Shown: piece after piece, positions 38,117-47,459 of the stretch
How the letters are laid out: every line of letters begins with the position of its first letter
Numbering within the stretch: position 1 is the stretch's first letter
Assembly (NCBI RefSeq): GCF_029945965.1
Contig: NZ_JAQSDO010000006.1
Coordinates: 62,001-126,000, forward strand
DNA length: 64,000 nucleotides
Direction: 5' to 3'
From: Thermomonas sp.
Lineage (GTDB): Bacteria; Pseudomonadota; Gammaproteobacteria; Xanthomonadales; Xanthomonadaceae
Notes under the pieces: generated by a model
What the model saw: the letters and a program-made list of their open reading frames with translations, nothing else
Database searches by the model: none
Told to the model about the DNA's origin: nothing
Made by a program: the position numbers and the translations under genes

Positions 38117-38368
38117 CTAACGCACCGCCTCACCTTGCGCGAACACGAGTTGGAAGCCGCGCTTGAGCTGTGCATCACGGGCCACTTCGAGTGCCAACAG
38201 CGCACTGGCCTGGTCGGTGAATTGCTCGCGGCGCAGGGTGCTGCGGCTGCCGATCTGCCCGGTTTCGCGCAACAGCGTCCAGCCGCCCAGTAGGTCGGGC
38301 TGGAGCTGGAGCTGGACGAAGCGTGGGGCTTCGTTGCCATCGGGGCGTTGTTGCAGCAGCAGGCGCAT
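38117..38368 (-). CDS. small stand-alone WGR domain protein
   Basis: An 83-residue protein that is essentially one WGR domain, the module named for a Trp-Gly-Arg string and found in PARPs and some bacterial DNA-associated proteins. The core reads FVQLQLQPDLLGGWTLLRE, then TGQIGSRSTLRREQF and a C-terminal helix. No catalytic domain is attached. It lies between aroB and hemE on the same strand. Binding to nucleic acid is the likely activity by analogy, but its role is unknown. Confidence 0.8.
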   Translation of the reverse strand: MRLLLQQRPDGNEAPRFVQLQLQPDLLGGWTLLRETGQIGSRSTLRREQFTDQASALLALEVARDAQLKRGFQLVFAQGEAVR

Positions 38369-38403
38369 GGGCGCGCATTGTACGGGCTGCAGCTCTCGCG
38401 GGC

Positions 38404-39504
38404 TCAGGCTTGCAGGGTTGCGAGCACCGCGGCTTCGTCCACGCCAGCCACGATCCGTGCCGCGCCGGCGCGATCCCACAGGATGAAGCGAAGGCCAGAG
38501 CCCTGTGCTTTCTTGTCCAGGCGCATGCGTGCGAGCAGTGGTGCCGGGTTCAGCCCCACCGGTAGCTCGACCGGGAGTCCGAACGCCTGCAGCAATGCGC
38601 GCAGGCGTTCGCCATCGGCGGCGTCGGCTATTCCCAGCGCGCTGGAGAGCTTCGCCGCCAGCACCATCCCGACCGCCACGGCCTCGCCGTGGTTCAAGCC
38701 ACCCCCGTACCCAAAAAAAGCCGCTTGCTCGGTTTCGATGGCGTGGGCGAAGGTATGGCCGAAATTGAGCAGGGCGCGCTCGCCATGCTCGAACGGGTCG
38801 CGCTCGACGATCGCGGCCTTGTGCGCGCAACTGCGGGAGATTGCTTCGGCCAGCAGCGCATCATCGCTGGCCAGCAGCCTGTTGGTGTTGGCTTCCAGCC
38901 AATCCAGGAAACCGACATCCACAATCGCGCCGTATTTGATGACTTCGGCGAAGCCCGCTCGCAACTCGCGGGGCGACAGGCTACGCAGTGTGGTGGTGTC
39001 GGCGAATACCGCGCGCGGCGGATGGAACGCGCCGACCAGGTTCTTGCCTTGGGCAATATCCACCGCGGTCTTGCCGCCAACCGAGGAATCCACCATTGCC
39101 AACAACGTGGTTGGCAGCTGTACGCAATCGATGCCGCGCATCCAGCATGCCGCGGCGAAGCCGGCCAGGTCGCCAACCACGCCGCCACCGAGTGCATACA
39201 GGCAGGCATCGCGGGTGGCGCCATGCATGGCAAGTGCATCAATCGTGGCGCTGAAATTCGCCAGCGTCTTCGATGCCTCGCCGGCGGGGAATACATGGGT
39301 CGCGATGCGAGCGTCGGGCCGCGCGTTGGCCAAGGCCTGTTGCACACGCTGTGCGTACAACGGCGCGACATGGCTGTCGCTGACGATCAGTGCATGCCGG
39401 CCACGCAGCATTGACGCCAATGCGGTGCCGTCTTCCAGCAGTCCTGGCCCAATCTGGATCCGATACGGCGCCGCGCCGTCGACATCAACCATATGTGGGT
39501 TCAT
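38404..39504 (-). CDS. aroB: 3-dehydroquinate synthase
   Basis: Second step of the shikimate pathway, cyclising DAHP to 3-dehydroquinate with NAD and a metal. The 366-residue length is standard. Motifs include [13 protein letters not shown] (NAD binding), [19 protein letters not shown], and the metal-ligand segments GFAEVIKYG and [12 protein letters not shown]. The start overlaps the aroK stop (ATGA), the usual aroK-aroB coupling. Confidence 0.97.
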   Translation of the reverse strand: MNPHMVDVDGAAPYRIQIGPGLLEDGTALASMLRGRHALIVSDSHVAPLYAQRVQQALANARPDARIATHVFPAGEASKTLANFSATIDALAMHGATRDACLYALGGGVVGDLAGFAAACWMRGIDCVQLPTTLLAMVDSSVGGKTAVDIAQGKNLVGAFHPPRAVFADTTTLRSLSPRELRAGFAEVIKYGAIVDVGFLDWLEANTNRLLASDDALLAEAISRSCAHKAAIVERDPFEHGERALLNFGHTFAHAIETEQAAFFGYGGGLNHGEAVAVGMVLAAKLSSALGIADAADGERLRALLQAFGLPVELPVGLNPAPLLARMRLDKKAQGSGLRFILWDRAGAARIVAGVDEAAVLATLQA

Positions 39505-40049
39505 ACGCAGCGCTCCGATGCCTGTTCCAGCAGCGCCACCATTGCGACTGCTGCGTTTTCCGGGGAATGTTGCGTCGTATCGAAGACAATGTCGGCGACT
39601 TCGAGATACAGCGGCTCGCGCATCGCTTGCAGCTCAGCCAGTTGTTGCGCGGGGTGGTCGGTAGCCAGCAGTGGGCGCGTGTCATCACCGGCCAGGCGCT
39701 GCATCTGCATGGCTGGTTCGACCTGCAGGTAGATCACGGTGCTGGCATCTCGCATCGCGGAGCGGTTGCCGGCGTTCAATACCGCACCACCGCCGGTCGC
39801 AATGACGCTGGCTGCGGTCTTCGCTAACGCGTCGATCAATGCACGGCATTCGCGCGAACGGAACCCTGCCTCGCCTTCGCTCGCGAAGATCGCGGTAATA
39901 GTCGTGTCTGCTTCGGCTTCGATGCAGGCATCCAGGTCGGTGAAAGCGCGTTGCAGCCGCACCGCCAGCAGGCGGCCGATGCTGCTCTTGCCGGCGCCCA
40001 TCGGGCCGACCAGGACGATGTGTGACGGGCTTTCGGATGGATCGCGCAT
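39501..40049 (-). CDS. aroK: shikimate kinase
   Basis: Phosphorylates shikimate with ATP. The 182-residue protein has the P-loop GPMGAGKS at 15-22, the shikimate-binding DLD region, FRSRE and the GGGAVL motif, then the LID arginines in DTRPLL. The ATG at 40049 is the natural start, and the stop is fused to the aroB start. Confidence 0.96.
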   Translation of the reverse strand: MRDPSESPSHIVLVGPMGAGKSSIGRLLAVRLQRAFTDLDACIEAEADTTITAIFASEGEAGFRSRECRALIDALAKTAASVIATGGGAVLNAGNRSAMRDASTVIYLQVEPAMQMQRLAGDDTRPLLATDHPAQQLAELQAMREPLYLEVADIVFDTTQHSPENAAVAMVALLEQASERCV

Positions 40050-40170
40050 CGCAACATGCTAGCAGTCGCGTGCGTCGCGCCACAGACCGCCATTGCATGG
40101 CCTTCACTCGACACGCGGCAGTGTGGATATCGCCGTGCAGTCCCGCCGGCGTCACCCAGGGAACAAGCCC

Positions 40171-40374
40171 ATGTCCGTCGCCAAGATCATCGAACTCAAT
40201 GCCTCCTCCAATACCAGCATGGAAGACGCAGTCAGGGTTGGCCTGAAGAAATGTTCCGAATCGGTCAAGAACATCAAGGGCGCCTGGGTCAACGAAATCA
40301 AGGTGGTCACCGAAGATGACGGCACCGTCACCGAATGGCGGGTCAACTTGCGGGTCAGTTTCGTGGTCAGTTGA
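40171..40374 (+). CDS. dodecin flavin-binding protein
   Basis: A 67-residue dodecin, a small protein that assembles into a hollow dodecamer and stores or buffers flavins. The sequence matches the family along its length: [24 protein letters not shown], the central aromatic region GAWVNEIKV that stacks on flavin, and [17 protein letters not shown] before the ATG at 40171 fixes the start. The next gene, pdxH, is FMN-dependent, so flavin handling may be a shared theme. Confidence 0.94.
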   Translation: MSVAKIIELNASSNTSMEDAVRVGLKKCSESVKNIKGAWVNEIKVVTEDDGTVTEWRVNLRVSFVVS

Positions 40375-40417
40375 CGCCTGCAGATGCACCGGCGCGAGCG
40401 ACCGGCGACAATGCGCC

Positions 40418-41029
40418 ATGGCCAATCTCTCCGCTGAAAATATCCCCGCTGACATCCTGACCAGGTTCGACACCCTGTTTGCCGAGGCCGAGTCCGCCGG
40501 GGAACCGGATCGCACTGCGATGACGCTAGCCACCGCCACGGCGGATGGCCACCCGTCCGCACGCATCGTCCTGCTGAAGGCACATGACCCGCGCGGCTTC
40601 GTGTTCTATACCCACCTCGACGGCCGCAAGGGTCGCGAACTCCAGGCCAATCCGCGGGCAGCGCTGCTGTTCCATTGGCCACGAGTACGCGATGGCGTGC
40701 AGGTGCGGATCGAGGGCAATGTCGTGCTTGTCGACGATGCCGAAGCAGATGCGTATTTTGCCAGCCGTCCGCGCGGCAGCCAGCTTGGGGCGTGGGCGTC
40801 GCTGCAATCGGAGACGCTGCCCAGCCGTGAGACGTTTGAGCAGCGTCTTGCCGATGTCGAACGCGATTACGAAGGGCGTGACGTGTCGCGTCCGCCAGGT
40901 TGGACCGGTTTCCGGGTCGTGCCGCATGCTGTCGAGTTCTGGTACGGCGCGCAATATCGTCTGCACGAGCGTTACCTGCATGAGCGCGATGCCGACGGCA
41001 ACTGGTCAACGCGGATGCTGTATCCGTGA
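40418..41029 (+). CDS. pdxH: pyridoxamine 5'-phosphate oxidase
   Basis: An FMN oxidase that makes pyridoxal 5'-phosphate. The 203-residue length is slightly short of the E. coli enzyme (218). It keeps [21 protein letters not shown], the [13 protein letters not shown] block, the SLQSE segment and the C-terminal [12 protein letters not shown] and RMLYP ending, which bind FMN and substrate. The stop overlaps the GTG start of the next gene (GTGA). Confidence 0.96.
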   Translation: MANLSAENIPADILTRFDTLFAEAESAGEPDRTAMTLATATADGHPSARIVLLKAHDPRGFVFYTHLDGRKGRELQANPRAALLFHWPRVRDGVQVRIEGNVVLVDDAEADAYFASRPRGSQLGAWASLQSETLPSRETFEQRLADVERDYEGRDVSRPPGWTGFRVVPHAVEFWYGAQYRLHERYLHERDADGNWSTRMLYP

Positions 41030-41859
41030 GTGAGCGCAAGCTTGGCCCGCAACGCATCGTCTGCCTGACCGAAGAACCCACCGAGGTCCTGTACTCGCTG
41101 GGCGAGCAGGACCGCATCGTCGGCATCAGTGGCTTCACCGTACGGCCGCCGCGCGCGCGCAGGGACAAGCCGAAGGTCAGTGCATTCACCAGCGCGAAGA
41201 TCGGCGAGATCCTCAAGCTGGAACCGGATTTCGTGGTCGGGTTCTCCGATATCCAGGCTGACATCGCGGCGGAGTTGATCCGCCATGGCGTCGAGGTCTG
41301 GATTTCCAACCATCGCAGCGTGGCCGGCATACTTGATTACATCGTGCGGCTTGGCGCATTGGTCGGTGTCGGCGAACGTGCGACTTCCTATGCAGACGAA
41401 CTGCGCTTGGGGCTGGAACAAATCGAACGCGATGCGGCATCGCAGGCGCGCAGGCCCAAGGTGTATTTCGAGGAATGGGATGATCCGATGATTTCGGGCA
41501 TCCGTTGGGTCAGCGAATTGATCGGCATCGCCGGTGGCGATGACATCTTCCCGGAATGCGCGGCCTCATCCTTGGCCAAGGGCCGCATCCTGGCCGACCC
41601 AGGCGAAGTCATCCGGCGCGCGCCCGACATCATCCTGGGTTCTTGGTGCGGCAAGAAGTTCCGGCCCGAAAAAGTCGCCGCGCGACCCGGATGGGACGCA
41701 ATTCCCGCCGTGCGCGATGGCCAGCTGCATGAGATCAAATCGCCCATTATTTTGCAGCCAGGGCCGGCGGCACTGACGGAGGGCATCAACGAAATCGCGC
41801 GGATCATCCGCGATTGGGCGGAAATGGGGTCGGTGGCAAGGGAAATGGGGTCAGAGTGA
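41026..41859 (+). CDS. BtuF-like periplasmic-binding-fold protein without signal peptide
   Basis: A 277-residue protein of the cobalamin/ferric-siderophore binding-protein fold ([51 protein letters not shown]). Classic members are periplasmic, but this one has no signal peptide and starts with a GTG overlapping the pdxH stop, so it should be cytoplasmic. No ABC permease or ATPase is nearby. The last about 12 residues ([12 protein letters not shown]) are encoded by copies of the repeat element at 41821-41957, so the natural C terminus was probably replaced. Confidence 0.82.
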   Translation: MSERKLGPQRIVCLTEEPTEVLYSLGEQDRIVGISGFTVRPPRARRDKPKVSAFTSAKIGEILKLEPDFVVGFSDIQADIAAELIRHGVEVWISNHRSVAGILDYIVRLGALVGVGERATSYADELRLGLEQIERDAASQARRPKVYFEEWDDPMISGIRWVSELIGIAGGDDIFPECAASSLAKGRILADPGEVIRRAPDIILGSWCGKKFRPEKVAARPGWDAIPAVRDGQLHEIKSPIILQPGPAALTEGINEIARIIRDWAEMGSVAREMGSE

Positions 41860-41957
41860 AGTTTCCTGACTAGGTTTCCCGAACGATCTATTGGCGTCGG
41901 CAGGAAATTCACTCTGACCCCATTTCCTGGAAACCTTACTCTGACCTCATTTCCCAT
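41821..41957. repeat. inverted repeat element with GAAATGGGGTCAGAGTGAA ends
   Basis: A short non-coding element. The arm at 41841-41868 is repeated inverted at 41901-41927 with a one-base gap. A partial copy in the first orientation precedes it (41820-41831) and a variant in the inverted orientation follows it (41937-41955). The GGGGTCAGAGTGAA wording resembles repeats I associate with REP-type transposases in Xanthomonadaceae genomes. No transposase is present, so it is either a REP-like/MITE-like unit or a relic. Confidence 0.75.
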
Positions 41958-41965
41958 GAGTTAAC

Positions 41966-42448
41966 TCAACGCTGGTACAAGTCCGCCGTCGTGGAGATTT
42001 CGGCCCGCGCGCCATTGCGCACTGCGCCAATCCTGAATTGCACCGTAGCCGGTGGCGAGGCATGGAATACGCCGATGTAGTCGGTCATGCCGCCGGTGGT
42101 GATCGGGCGCAAGGCTAGCGGCTTTGATGCATCAAGCAACGCACCGGCAACGGCATCCAGGCGAAGGTCGCCGGGTTCGATGCCATTGCCGCTGGCATCA
42201 CGGACCGTCACCAGCAACATCAGCCCGGAACTGCCGCGCTCGATGGCGTAACGTCGCGCAACTGTTTCATTGAGGTCGGCCACATCCATGGTCGTGGCCT
42301 GCAGGGTTGCGCCGCCGACGATTGTAATGGCGCTTGCGTTGGCCTGCGTGGGTAGCGCGGCGGCGGCGGATTCACGTCCATTGCAGCCGGCCAGGCCCAG
42401 CAAGGGCAAAGCCAGTGCAAGCAGGGCGACGCCACAAGATCGATGCAT
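41966..42448 (-). CDS. DUF4426 lipoprotein
   Basis: A 160-residue lipoprotein: the signal ends in LLGLAGC, then a beta-rich DUF4426-like domain follows (DLNETVARRYAIERG, GMTDYIGVFHASPPATVQFRI). Members of this family often sit beside proC/yggS in gammaproteobacteria, as here. Function is unknown. Two starts are possible: the ATG at 42460 overlapping the proC stop (ATGA), or the ATG at 42448, which has GAGG six bases upstream; the latter is used. Confidence 0.75.
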   Translation of the reverse strand: MHRSCGVALLALALPLLGLAGCNGRESAAAALPTQANASAITIVGGATLQATTMDVADLNETVARRYAIERGSSGLMLLVTVRDASGNGIEPGDLRLDAVAGALLDASKPLALRPITTGGMTDYIGVFHASPPATVQFRIGAVRNGARAEISTTADLYQR

Positions 42449-42456
42449 TGCGAACC

Positions 42457-43278
42457 TCATTCGTTTGCGGCGGACAATTCCCGCCCTCGCTTACGTGCGG
42501 CGTGGATCGCACTGGCAACCAATGCGCGCAGGCCGCCGGCTTCGAAAGACTCGATGGCCGCGTGGGTGGTGCCATTCGGTGAGGTCACCCGTCGCCGAAG
42601 TTCGGCGGCATCCGGCGCGCCTGCTTCGGTCAGCATCCGCGCTGCGCCCAGCACCGTCTGTAAGGCCAACGTGCGTGCGGCATCCGCAGGCAGTCCCTCG
42701 GAAATCCCGGCATCGATCATCGCTTCGGCCAGCAGGAATACATAAGCCGGGCCACTGCCTGACACCGCGGTCACCGCGTCCATCAGGTCTTCGCTATCGA
42801 TCCAGACGGTCTTGCCCGCGGCGGCTAGCAGTGTTTCCGCGAATGCGCGGCCATCGGCATCGACCTGGTCGCTGGCATGCAAGCCGGTCACGCCGGCACC
42901 AAGCAGGGCTGGGGTGTTCGGCATCGTGCGCACGACCGGCAAAGCGCCACCTAGCCAGCGTTCCAGTTGATCGCCGGTGATGCCGGCTGCGATCGAAATC
43001 ACCAGGGGGCGCTGCACCTGTGCCTGCGCGGCAAGCGATTCGCACACCATGCGCATCACCTGCGGCTTGACCGCGAACACCCAGGTCGATGCCCCGGAAA
43101 CGGCGGCCGTGCCGGTGTCGAGGACGGAGACGCCGAAATCGGCTTGCAGGGCATCGCGCAATGCTGCGACTGGTTCGGCGACATGGATGGAAGACGGTGC
43201 GCGGCCTTTTGCGATCAGGCCGCCGATCAGGCTGCGTGCCATGTTGCCGCCGCCAATGAACGCGATGTTGTCACTCAT
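42457..43278 (-). CDS. proC: pyrroline-5-carboxylate reductase
   Basis: Last step of proline synthesis, NAD(P)H-dependent. The 273-residue protein has the N-terminal IGGGNMARSLIGGL dinucleotide motif, the VKPQVM segment, RTMPNTPALLGAG and the C-terminal substrate signature AVSGSGPAYVFLLAEAM followed by TSPNGTTHAAI. The start overlaps the yggS stop (ATGA), the common yggS-proC arrangement. Confidence 0.97.
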   Translation of the reverse strand: MSDNIAFIGGGNMARSLIGGLIAKGRAPSSIHVAEPVAALRDALQADFGVSVLDTGTAAVSGASTWVFAVKPQVMRMVCESLAAQAQVQRPLVISIAAGITGDQLERWLGGALPVVRTMPNTPALLGAGVTGLHASDQVDADGRAFAETLLAAAGKTVWIDSEDLMDAVTAVSGSGPAYVFLLAEAMIDAGISEGLPADAARTLALQTVLGAARMLTEAGAPDAAELRRRVTSPNGTTHAAIESFEAGGLRALVASAIHAARKRGRELSAANE

Positions 43279-44033
43279 GAATGTGGTTCCTGTTTTGATG
43301 CGTCCTGTGGTGGCGTGACGCGTGGGCCGAACAGCGCACTGCCGACGCGCACCATGGTCGCACCTTGCTCGATGGCCCCGACGAAGTCCCCGCTCATGCC
43401 CATCGACAGCGTGTCGATGCCAGGATGCTGCTTGGCCATTGCATCGAACAGATCGTGCATCGCGCGGAAAGCCTGCACGCGCTGTTGCGGGTCTTCGTGG
43501 GGTGCGGGAATTGCCATCAATCCGCGTAATCGCAATCGAGGTTCGGTGGCGATCAGATCCGCCAGTCTCATGGCATCGGCGGGTGCACAGCCATGCTTGC
43601 TGGCCTCGTCATCGATATTGACCTGTACCAGCACGTTCAGTGGCGGCAGGTCTGGTGGGCGATGGCGTGCCAGCAAGGCAACGAGTTTGGCGCGGTCGAT
43701 GGTCTGGATCCAATCGAAGGCGCGCGCGGCGTCCTGCGCCTTGTTCGACTGCAGGTTGCCGATCAGGTGCCACTCCAGGTCGAGCGCCTTCAGCGCTTCG
43801 ATCTTCGGAAGCGCCTCCTGCACATAGTTCTCGCCAAATGCCCGCTGGCCCGCCGCAGCCAGGACGGTGATCGCGTCGACGTGCTGGGTCTTGGACACGG
43901 CCAGCAGTGTGGGTGCTGGCCGGTTCGGCATGGTCGCCGCGTTTGCCATCCGTGTAAGGACGTCTGCAAGTCGGATCTGGACGGGCGATTGACGCTCAGG
44001 CACGGCGGTTGACACTCTGGAGTGTGCGCTCAT
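43275..44033 (-). CDS. yggS: YggS/PROSC family PLP-binding homeostasis protein
   Basis: A 252-residue alanine-racemase-fold protein that binds PLP and keeps vitamin B6 and amino-acid pools balanced; it has no firm enzymatic activity. The PLP lysine is in LLAVSKTQ. The family strings GENYVQEALPK, WHLIGNLQSNKA and LSMGMSGDF are present, as is the GATMVRVGSALFG end. The frame runs far upstream antisense to pilT, but the ATG at 44033 is correct. It is divergent from pilT. Confidence 0.96.
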   Translation of the reverse strand: MSAHSRVSTAVPERQSPVQIRLADVLTRMANAATMPNRPAPTLLAVSKTQHVDAITVLAAAGQRAFGENYVQEALPKIEALKALDLEWHLIGNLQSNKAQDAARAFDWIQTIDRAKLVALLARHRPPDLPPLNVLVQVNIDDEASKHGCAPADAMRLADLIATEPRLRLRGLMAIPAPHEDPQQRVQAFRAMHDLFDAMAKQHPGIDTLSMGMSGDFVGAIEQGATMVRVGSALFGPRVTPPQDASKQEPHS

Positions 44034-44053
44034 ACTGCCATTGGGGTGTGTGC

Positions 44054-44076
44054 GATGCCACTCGGGCAGTGGCATC
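44054..44076. promoter_or_regulatory. perfect inverted repeat between yggS and pilT
   Basis: GATGCCACT and AGTGGCATC form a 9-bp perfect inverted repeat with a 5-base centre, in the 93-base gap between the divergent yggS and pilT starts. It lies about 50 bases before pilT and about 20 before yggS, so it could be an operator or a leader hairpin. A promoter-like TTGACA (44009-44014) and CATACT (44031-44036) lie next to it. Confidence 0.5.
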
Positions 44077-44126
44077 AGGCGTGAGATCATGACCGCGGTA
44101 TCACAATAAAGCGCAGGGGAATACGC

Positions 44127-45164
44127 ATGGATATCGCCGAACTTCTGGCATTTTCGGTCAAGAACAAGGCTTCGGACTTGCACCTGTCGGCGGGCTTGCC
44201 GCCGATGATCCGTGTCGATGGCGATGTACGCCGAATCAATATCCCGGCCTTCGACCACAAGCAGGTGCATGCGCTGGTCTACGACATCATGTCGGACAAG
44301 CAGCGTCGTGACTACGAGGAATTCCTCGAGGTCGACTTCTCGTTCGAGATTCCGGGGCTGGCCCGCTTTCGCGTCAACGCGTTCAACCAGAACCGTGGCG
44401 CTGGCGCGGTTTTCCGCACCATTCCATCGGAAATACTGTCGCTTGAAGACCTCGGCTGCCCGCGTATCTTCAAGGAACTGATCGAGCAGCCGCAGGGCCT
44501 GATCCTGGTCACCGGACCGACCGGTTCCGGCAAGTCGACCACGCTGGCGGCGATGATCGACCACATCAACAAGAACGAATACGGCCACATCCTCAGCGTC
44601 GAGGATCCGATCGAGTTCGTGCATACCTCGCAGAAATGCCTGATCAACCAGCGCGAGGTTCACCGCGATACCCACGGCTTCAACGAGGCGTTGCGCTCGG
44701 CCCTGCGCGAAGACCCGGACATTATTCTGGTGGGCGAGTTGCGCGACCTCGAGACCATCCGCCTCGCGCTGACCGCCGCGGAAACCGGCCATCTGGTGTT
44801 CGGCACCCTGCATACCTCGAGCGCGGCCAAGACCATCGACCGCATCATCGACGTGTTCCCCGCCGGCGAAAAAGGCATGGTGCGCTCGATGCTGTCCGAG
44901 TCGCTGCGTGCGGTGATTGCGCAGGCGTTGCTGAAGAAGGTCGGCGGCGGACGCACCGCCGCGTGGGAAATCATGGTGGGTACCCCAGCCATCCGCAACC
45001 TGATCCGCGAGGACAAGGTGGCGCAGATGTATTCGGCGATCCAGACCGGCCAGAACGTAGGCATGATGACCCTCGACCAACACCTGCAGGACCTGGTCAA
45101 GCGCGGCCAGGTGCCACGCCAGCAGGCCCGAGAATACGCCAAGGACAAGCGCCTGTTCGAATAA
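44127..45164 (+). CDS. pilT: type IV pilus retraction ATPase PilT
   Basis: A hexameric ATPase that depolymerises type IV pili and drives twitching. The 345-residue length is standard. Walker A GPTGSGKS is at 130-137; the Asp box VEDPIEF, the Walker B region ILVGELRDLETI and the His box HLVFGTLHT follow. The AIRNLIREDK motif needed for retraction lies near the C terminus. AGGGGA precedes the ATG. pilU follows after 59 bases. Confidence 0.97.
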   Translation: MDIAELLAFSVKNKASDLHLSAGLPPMIRVDGDVRRINIPAFDHKQVHALVYDIMSDKQRRDYEEFLEVDFSFEIPGLARFRVNAFNQNRGAGAVFRTIPSEILSLEDLGCPRIFKELIEQPQGLILVTGPTGSGKSTTLAAMIDHINKNEYGHILSVEDPIEFVHTSQKCLINQREVHRDTHGFNEALRSALREDPDIILVGELRDLETIRLALTAAETGHLVFGTLHTSSAAKTIDRIIDVFPAGEKGMVRSMLSESLRAVIAQALLKKVGGGRTAAWEIMVGTPAIRNLIREDKVAQMYSAIQTGQNVGMMTLDQHLQDLVKRGQVPRQQAREYAKDKRLFE

Positions 45165-45183
45165 GGACAGCGCTTCCGAAAGA

Positions 45184-45200
45184 CGCGCCCACTGGGCGCG
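45184..45200. promoter_or_regulatory. hairpin between pilT and pilU
   Basis: CGCGCCC and GGGCGCG form a 7-bp GC-only stem with a 3-base loop in the pilT-pilU gap. No T run follows, so it may be an mRNA processing or attenuating structure that lowers pilU expression relative to pilT. Confidence 0.35.
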
Positions 45201-45223
45201 CATATTGATCTGGAGCCATACGC

Positions 45224-46354
45224 ATGAGCAGCATCGACTTTTCCTCGTTCCTCAAGCTGATGGCGCACCAGAAGGCGTCGGACCTGTTCATCACCGCCGG
45301 CATGCCGCCGTCGATGAAGGTGAATGGCAAGGTCAGCCCGATCACCCAGAACCCGCTGACCCCGCAGCAGTCGCGCGACCTGGTATTGAACGTGATGACC
45401 CCGCAGCAACGCGAGGAATTCGAGAAGACCCACGAGTGCAACTTCGCGATTGGCGTGTCTGGCGTCGGCCGTTTCCGCGTGTCGTGTTTCTACCAGCGCA
45501 ACCAGGTAGGCATGGTGCTGCGTCGGATCGAGACCCGGATCCCGACGGTCGAAGAACTCAATTTGCCGCCGATCATCAAGACCCTGGCGATGACCAAGCG
45601 CGGACTGATTCTCTTCGTGGGCGCAACCGGCACCGGTAAATCGACCTCATTGGCCGCGATGATCGGCTACCGCAACCAGAACTCGACCGGACACATCATC
45701 ACGATTGAAGACCCGATCGAATTCGTGCACAAGCACGAAGGCTGCATCATCACCCAGCGCGAGGTCGGCATCGACACCGACAGCTGGGATAATGCGCTCA
45801 AGAACACCCTGCGCCAGGCGCCGGACGTGATCATGATCGGCGAGGTGCGGACCCGCGAGGGCATGGACCATGCGATCGCCTTTGCCGAGACGGGCCATTT
45901 GGTGCTGTGCACCCTGCACGCGAACAACGCCAACCAGGCGATGGATCGCATCATCAACTTCTTCCCTGAAGACCGGCGCAGCCAGTTGCTGATGGACCTG
46001 TCGATGAACCTGAAGGGCGTGGTCGCCCAGCAGCTGATCCCGACCCCCGACGGCAAGGCGCGCCGGGTGGCCATGGAAATCCTGCTGGGTACGCCGCTGG
46101 TGAAGGACTACCTGCGCGATGGCGAGATCCACAAACTCAAGGAAGTGATGAAGGAATCCGTGCAAATGGGCATGAAGACCTTCGACCAGAGCCTATTCGA
46201 GCTTTACCAGGCCGGTGAAATCAGCTACGAGGATGCGTTGCGCTTTGCAGACTCCTCGAATGAAGTGCGCCTGCGCATCAAGCTGGCGCAGGGTGGTGAT
46301 GCCAGGACCTTGGCCCAAGGCCTGGACGGGGTGGAAGTCGCCGAGGCACGCTAG
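45224..46354 (+). CDS. pilU: PilT-dependent retraction ATPase PilU
   Basis: A 376-residue paralogue of PilT that adds retraction force. Walker A is GATGTGKS at 133-140, followed by IEDPIEFVHKHEG, the Walker B region VIMIGEVRTREGM and HLVLCTLHANNANQAM. The SSIDFSSFLKLMAHQKASDLF start and the C-terminal extension beyond the PilT length are typical of PilU. It is downstream of pilT with a GGAG ribosome binding site. Confidence 0.97.
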   Translation: MSSIDFSSFLKLMAHQKASDLFITAGMPPSMKVNGKVSPITQNPLTPQQSRDLVLNVMTPQQREEFEKTHECNFAIGVSGVGRFRVSCFYQRNQVGMVLRRIETRIPTVEELNLPPIIKTLAMTKRGLILFVGATGTGKSTSLAAMIGYRNQNSTGHIITIEDPIEFVHKHEGCIITQREVGIDTDSWDNALKNTLRQAPDVIMIGEVRTREGMDHAIAFAETGHLVLCTLHANNANQAMDRIINFFPEDRRSQLLMDLSMNLKGVVAQQLIPTPDGKARRVAMEILLGTPLVKDYLRDGEIHKLKEVMKESVQMGMKTFDQSLFELYQAGEISYEDALRFADSSNEVRLRIKLAQGGDARTLAQGLDGVEVAEAR

Positions 46355-46404
46355 TCCTGCGCATGCGGCTTCGCCCCGCGACATGCGCAGGCTAGAATTG
46401 CGCC

Positions 46405-46983
46405 ATGCCGAACGCAATGCCAAGCGAGTCGTCGCCACTGTCCAACCAATTGCTGGTGGCGCTGCCCGCGCTGCACGATCCGCATTTCGCGCGCAGCGTG
46501 ACCTTGGTCTGCCAGCACGATGGCGACGGCGCGATGGGCGTGATGATCAATCGAGCTTCCGATTACACGCTGGGCGAAGTCCTGCAACAGATGGGCATCC
46601 ATAGCGACAGCGAGGCGCTGCAGTCGCAGATCGTCCTGGCCGGCGGTCCGGTGCATCCGGAACGCGGCTTCGTCCTTCACGATGGCGATCGCGAATGGGA
46701 TTCAACCCTGACCGTGGGGGATGGCCTGTTCCTGACCACCTCGCGCGATGTGCTGGAAGCGCTCGCCCGCGGTGATGGCCCGGAACAGGCCGTGGTGGCG
46801 CTGGGTTGTGCCGGCTGGGGTGCGGGCCAACTGGAACAGGAACTGGTCGACGACAGCTGGCTGATGGTGCCGGCGCGTCGCGAATTGCTGTTCGGAGTAC
46901 CGCTGGAACAGCGTTGGCAGGCCGCGGCTGGAAGTATTGGTGTGGACCTGGTCAATTACGCCAGCCAAAGCGGCCACGCATGA
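46405..46983 (+). CDS. YqgE/AlgH family protein (UPF0301)
   Basis: A 192-residue member of the YqgE/AlgH family, with [28 protein letters not shown] near the start, [13 protein letters not shown], and the [15 protein letters not shown] block. In Pseudomonas AlgH has been linked to alginate regulation, but the biochemical role is unresolved. The gene is immediately followed by ruvX with an ATGA overlap, the conserved yqgE-yqgF pair. Confidence 0.94.
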   Translation: MPNAMPSESSPLSNQLLVALPALHDPHFARSVTLVCQHDGDGAMGVMINRASDYTLGEVLQQMGIHSDSEALQSQIVLAGGPVHPERGFVLHDGDREWDSTLTVGDGLFLTTSRDVLEALARGDGPEQAVVALGCAGWGAGQLEQELVDDSWLMVPARRELLFGVPLEQRWQAAAGSIGVDLVNYASQSGHA

Positions 46984-47459
46984 GCCTGCCGCAGGCGCCC
47001 GTCGATGCCATCCGCCGCGACGGCACAGTACTTGGCTTCGATGTCGGTTCACGCAGGATTGGCGTGGCCGTGGGTAGTGGCTTCGGCACCGGCGCGCGCG
47101 CGATTGCGGTGATCGATGTGCATGCGGGCAGCCCGGACTGGAACGAGATCGATCGACTGCGCCGAGAATGGCGGCCGGATGGATTGATCGTGGGCGATCC
47201 GATGACCATTGATGGTGGCGACCAGCCGATCCGCAAGGCCGCGCAGGCGTTCGCGCGCCAGTTGCGCGAGCGCACCCAGCTGCCGGTGGTGATGGTGGAC
47301 GAACGCAGCAGTTCGATCGAGGCCGCGCAACGTTTTGCCAATGAGCGCGCCAGCGGTCGCAAGCGCCGGCGCGATGCCGCAGCGCTGGACGCGGTGGCCG
47401 CCGCCATTATTGTCGAACGTTGGCTGGCAGCGCCTCAGGATGCAGTGGTGGTGGCATGA
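46980..47459 (+). CDS. ruvX: YqgF/RuvX family RNase H-fold nuclease
   Basis: A 159-residue protein of the YqgF family, which resembles RuvC and takes part in 16S rRNA 5'-end maturation. Key parts are the first acidic motif [14 protein letters not shown], the [13 protein letters not shown] segment, VDERSSS and [13 protein letters not shown] with the terminal acidic residue. The start overlaps the yqgE stop and the stop overlaps pyrB, both as ATGA. Confidence 0.94.
   Translation: MSLPQAPVDAIRRDGTVLGFDVGSRRIGVAVGSGFGTGARAIAVIDVHAGSPDWNEIDRLRREWRPDGLIVGDPMTIDGGDQPIRKAAQAFARQLRERTQLPVVMVDERSSSIEAAQRFANERASGRKRRRDAAALDAVAAAIIVERWLAAPQDAVVVA

Noticed and set aside
41821-41957. CRISPR-like array
   Set aside because: Copies are inverted and irregularly spaced with no unique spacers; it is a REP-like element.
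43275-45203. 642-codon frame that would fuse a new N-terminal domain to YggS
   Set aside because: The extra 390 codons are the antisense of pilT; the true yggS start is at 44033.
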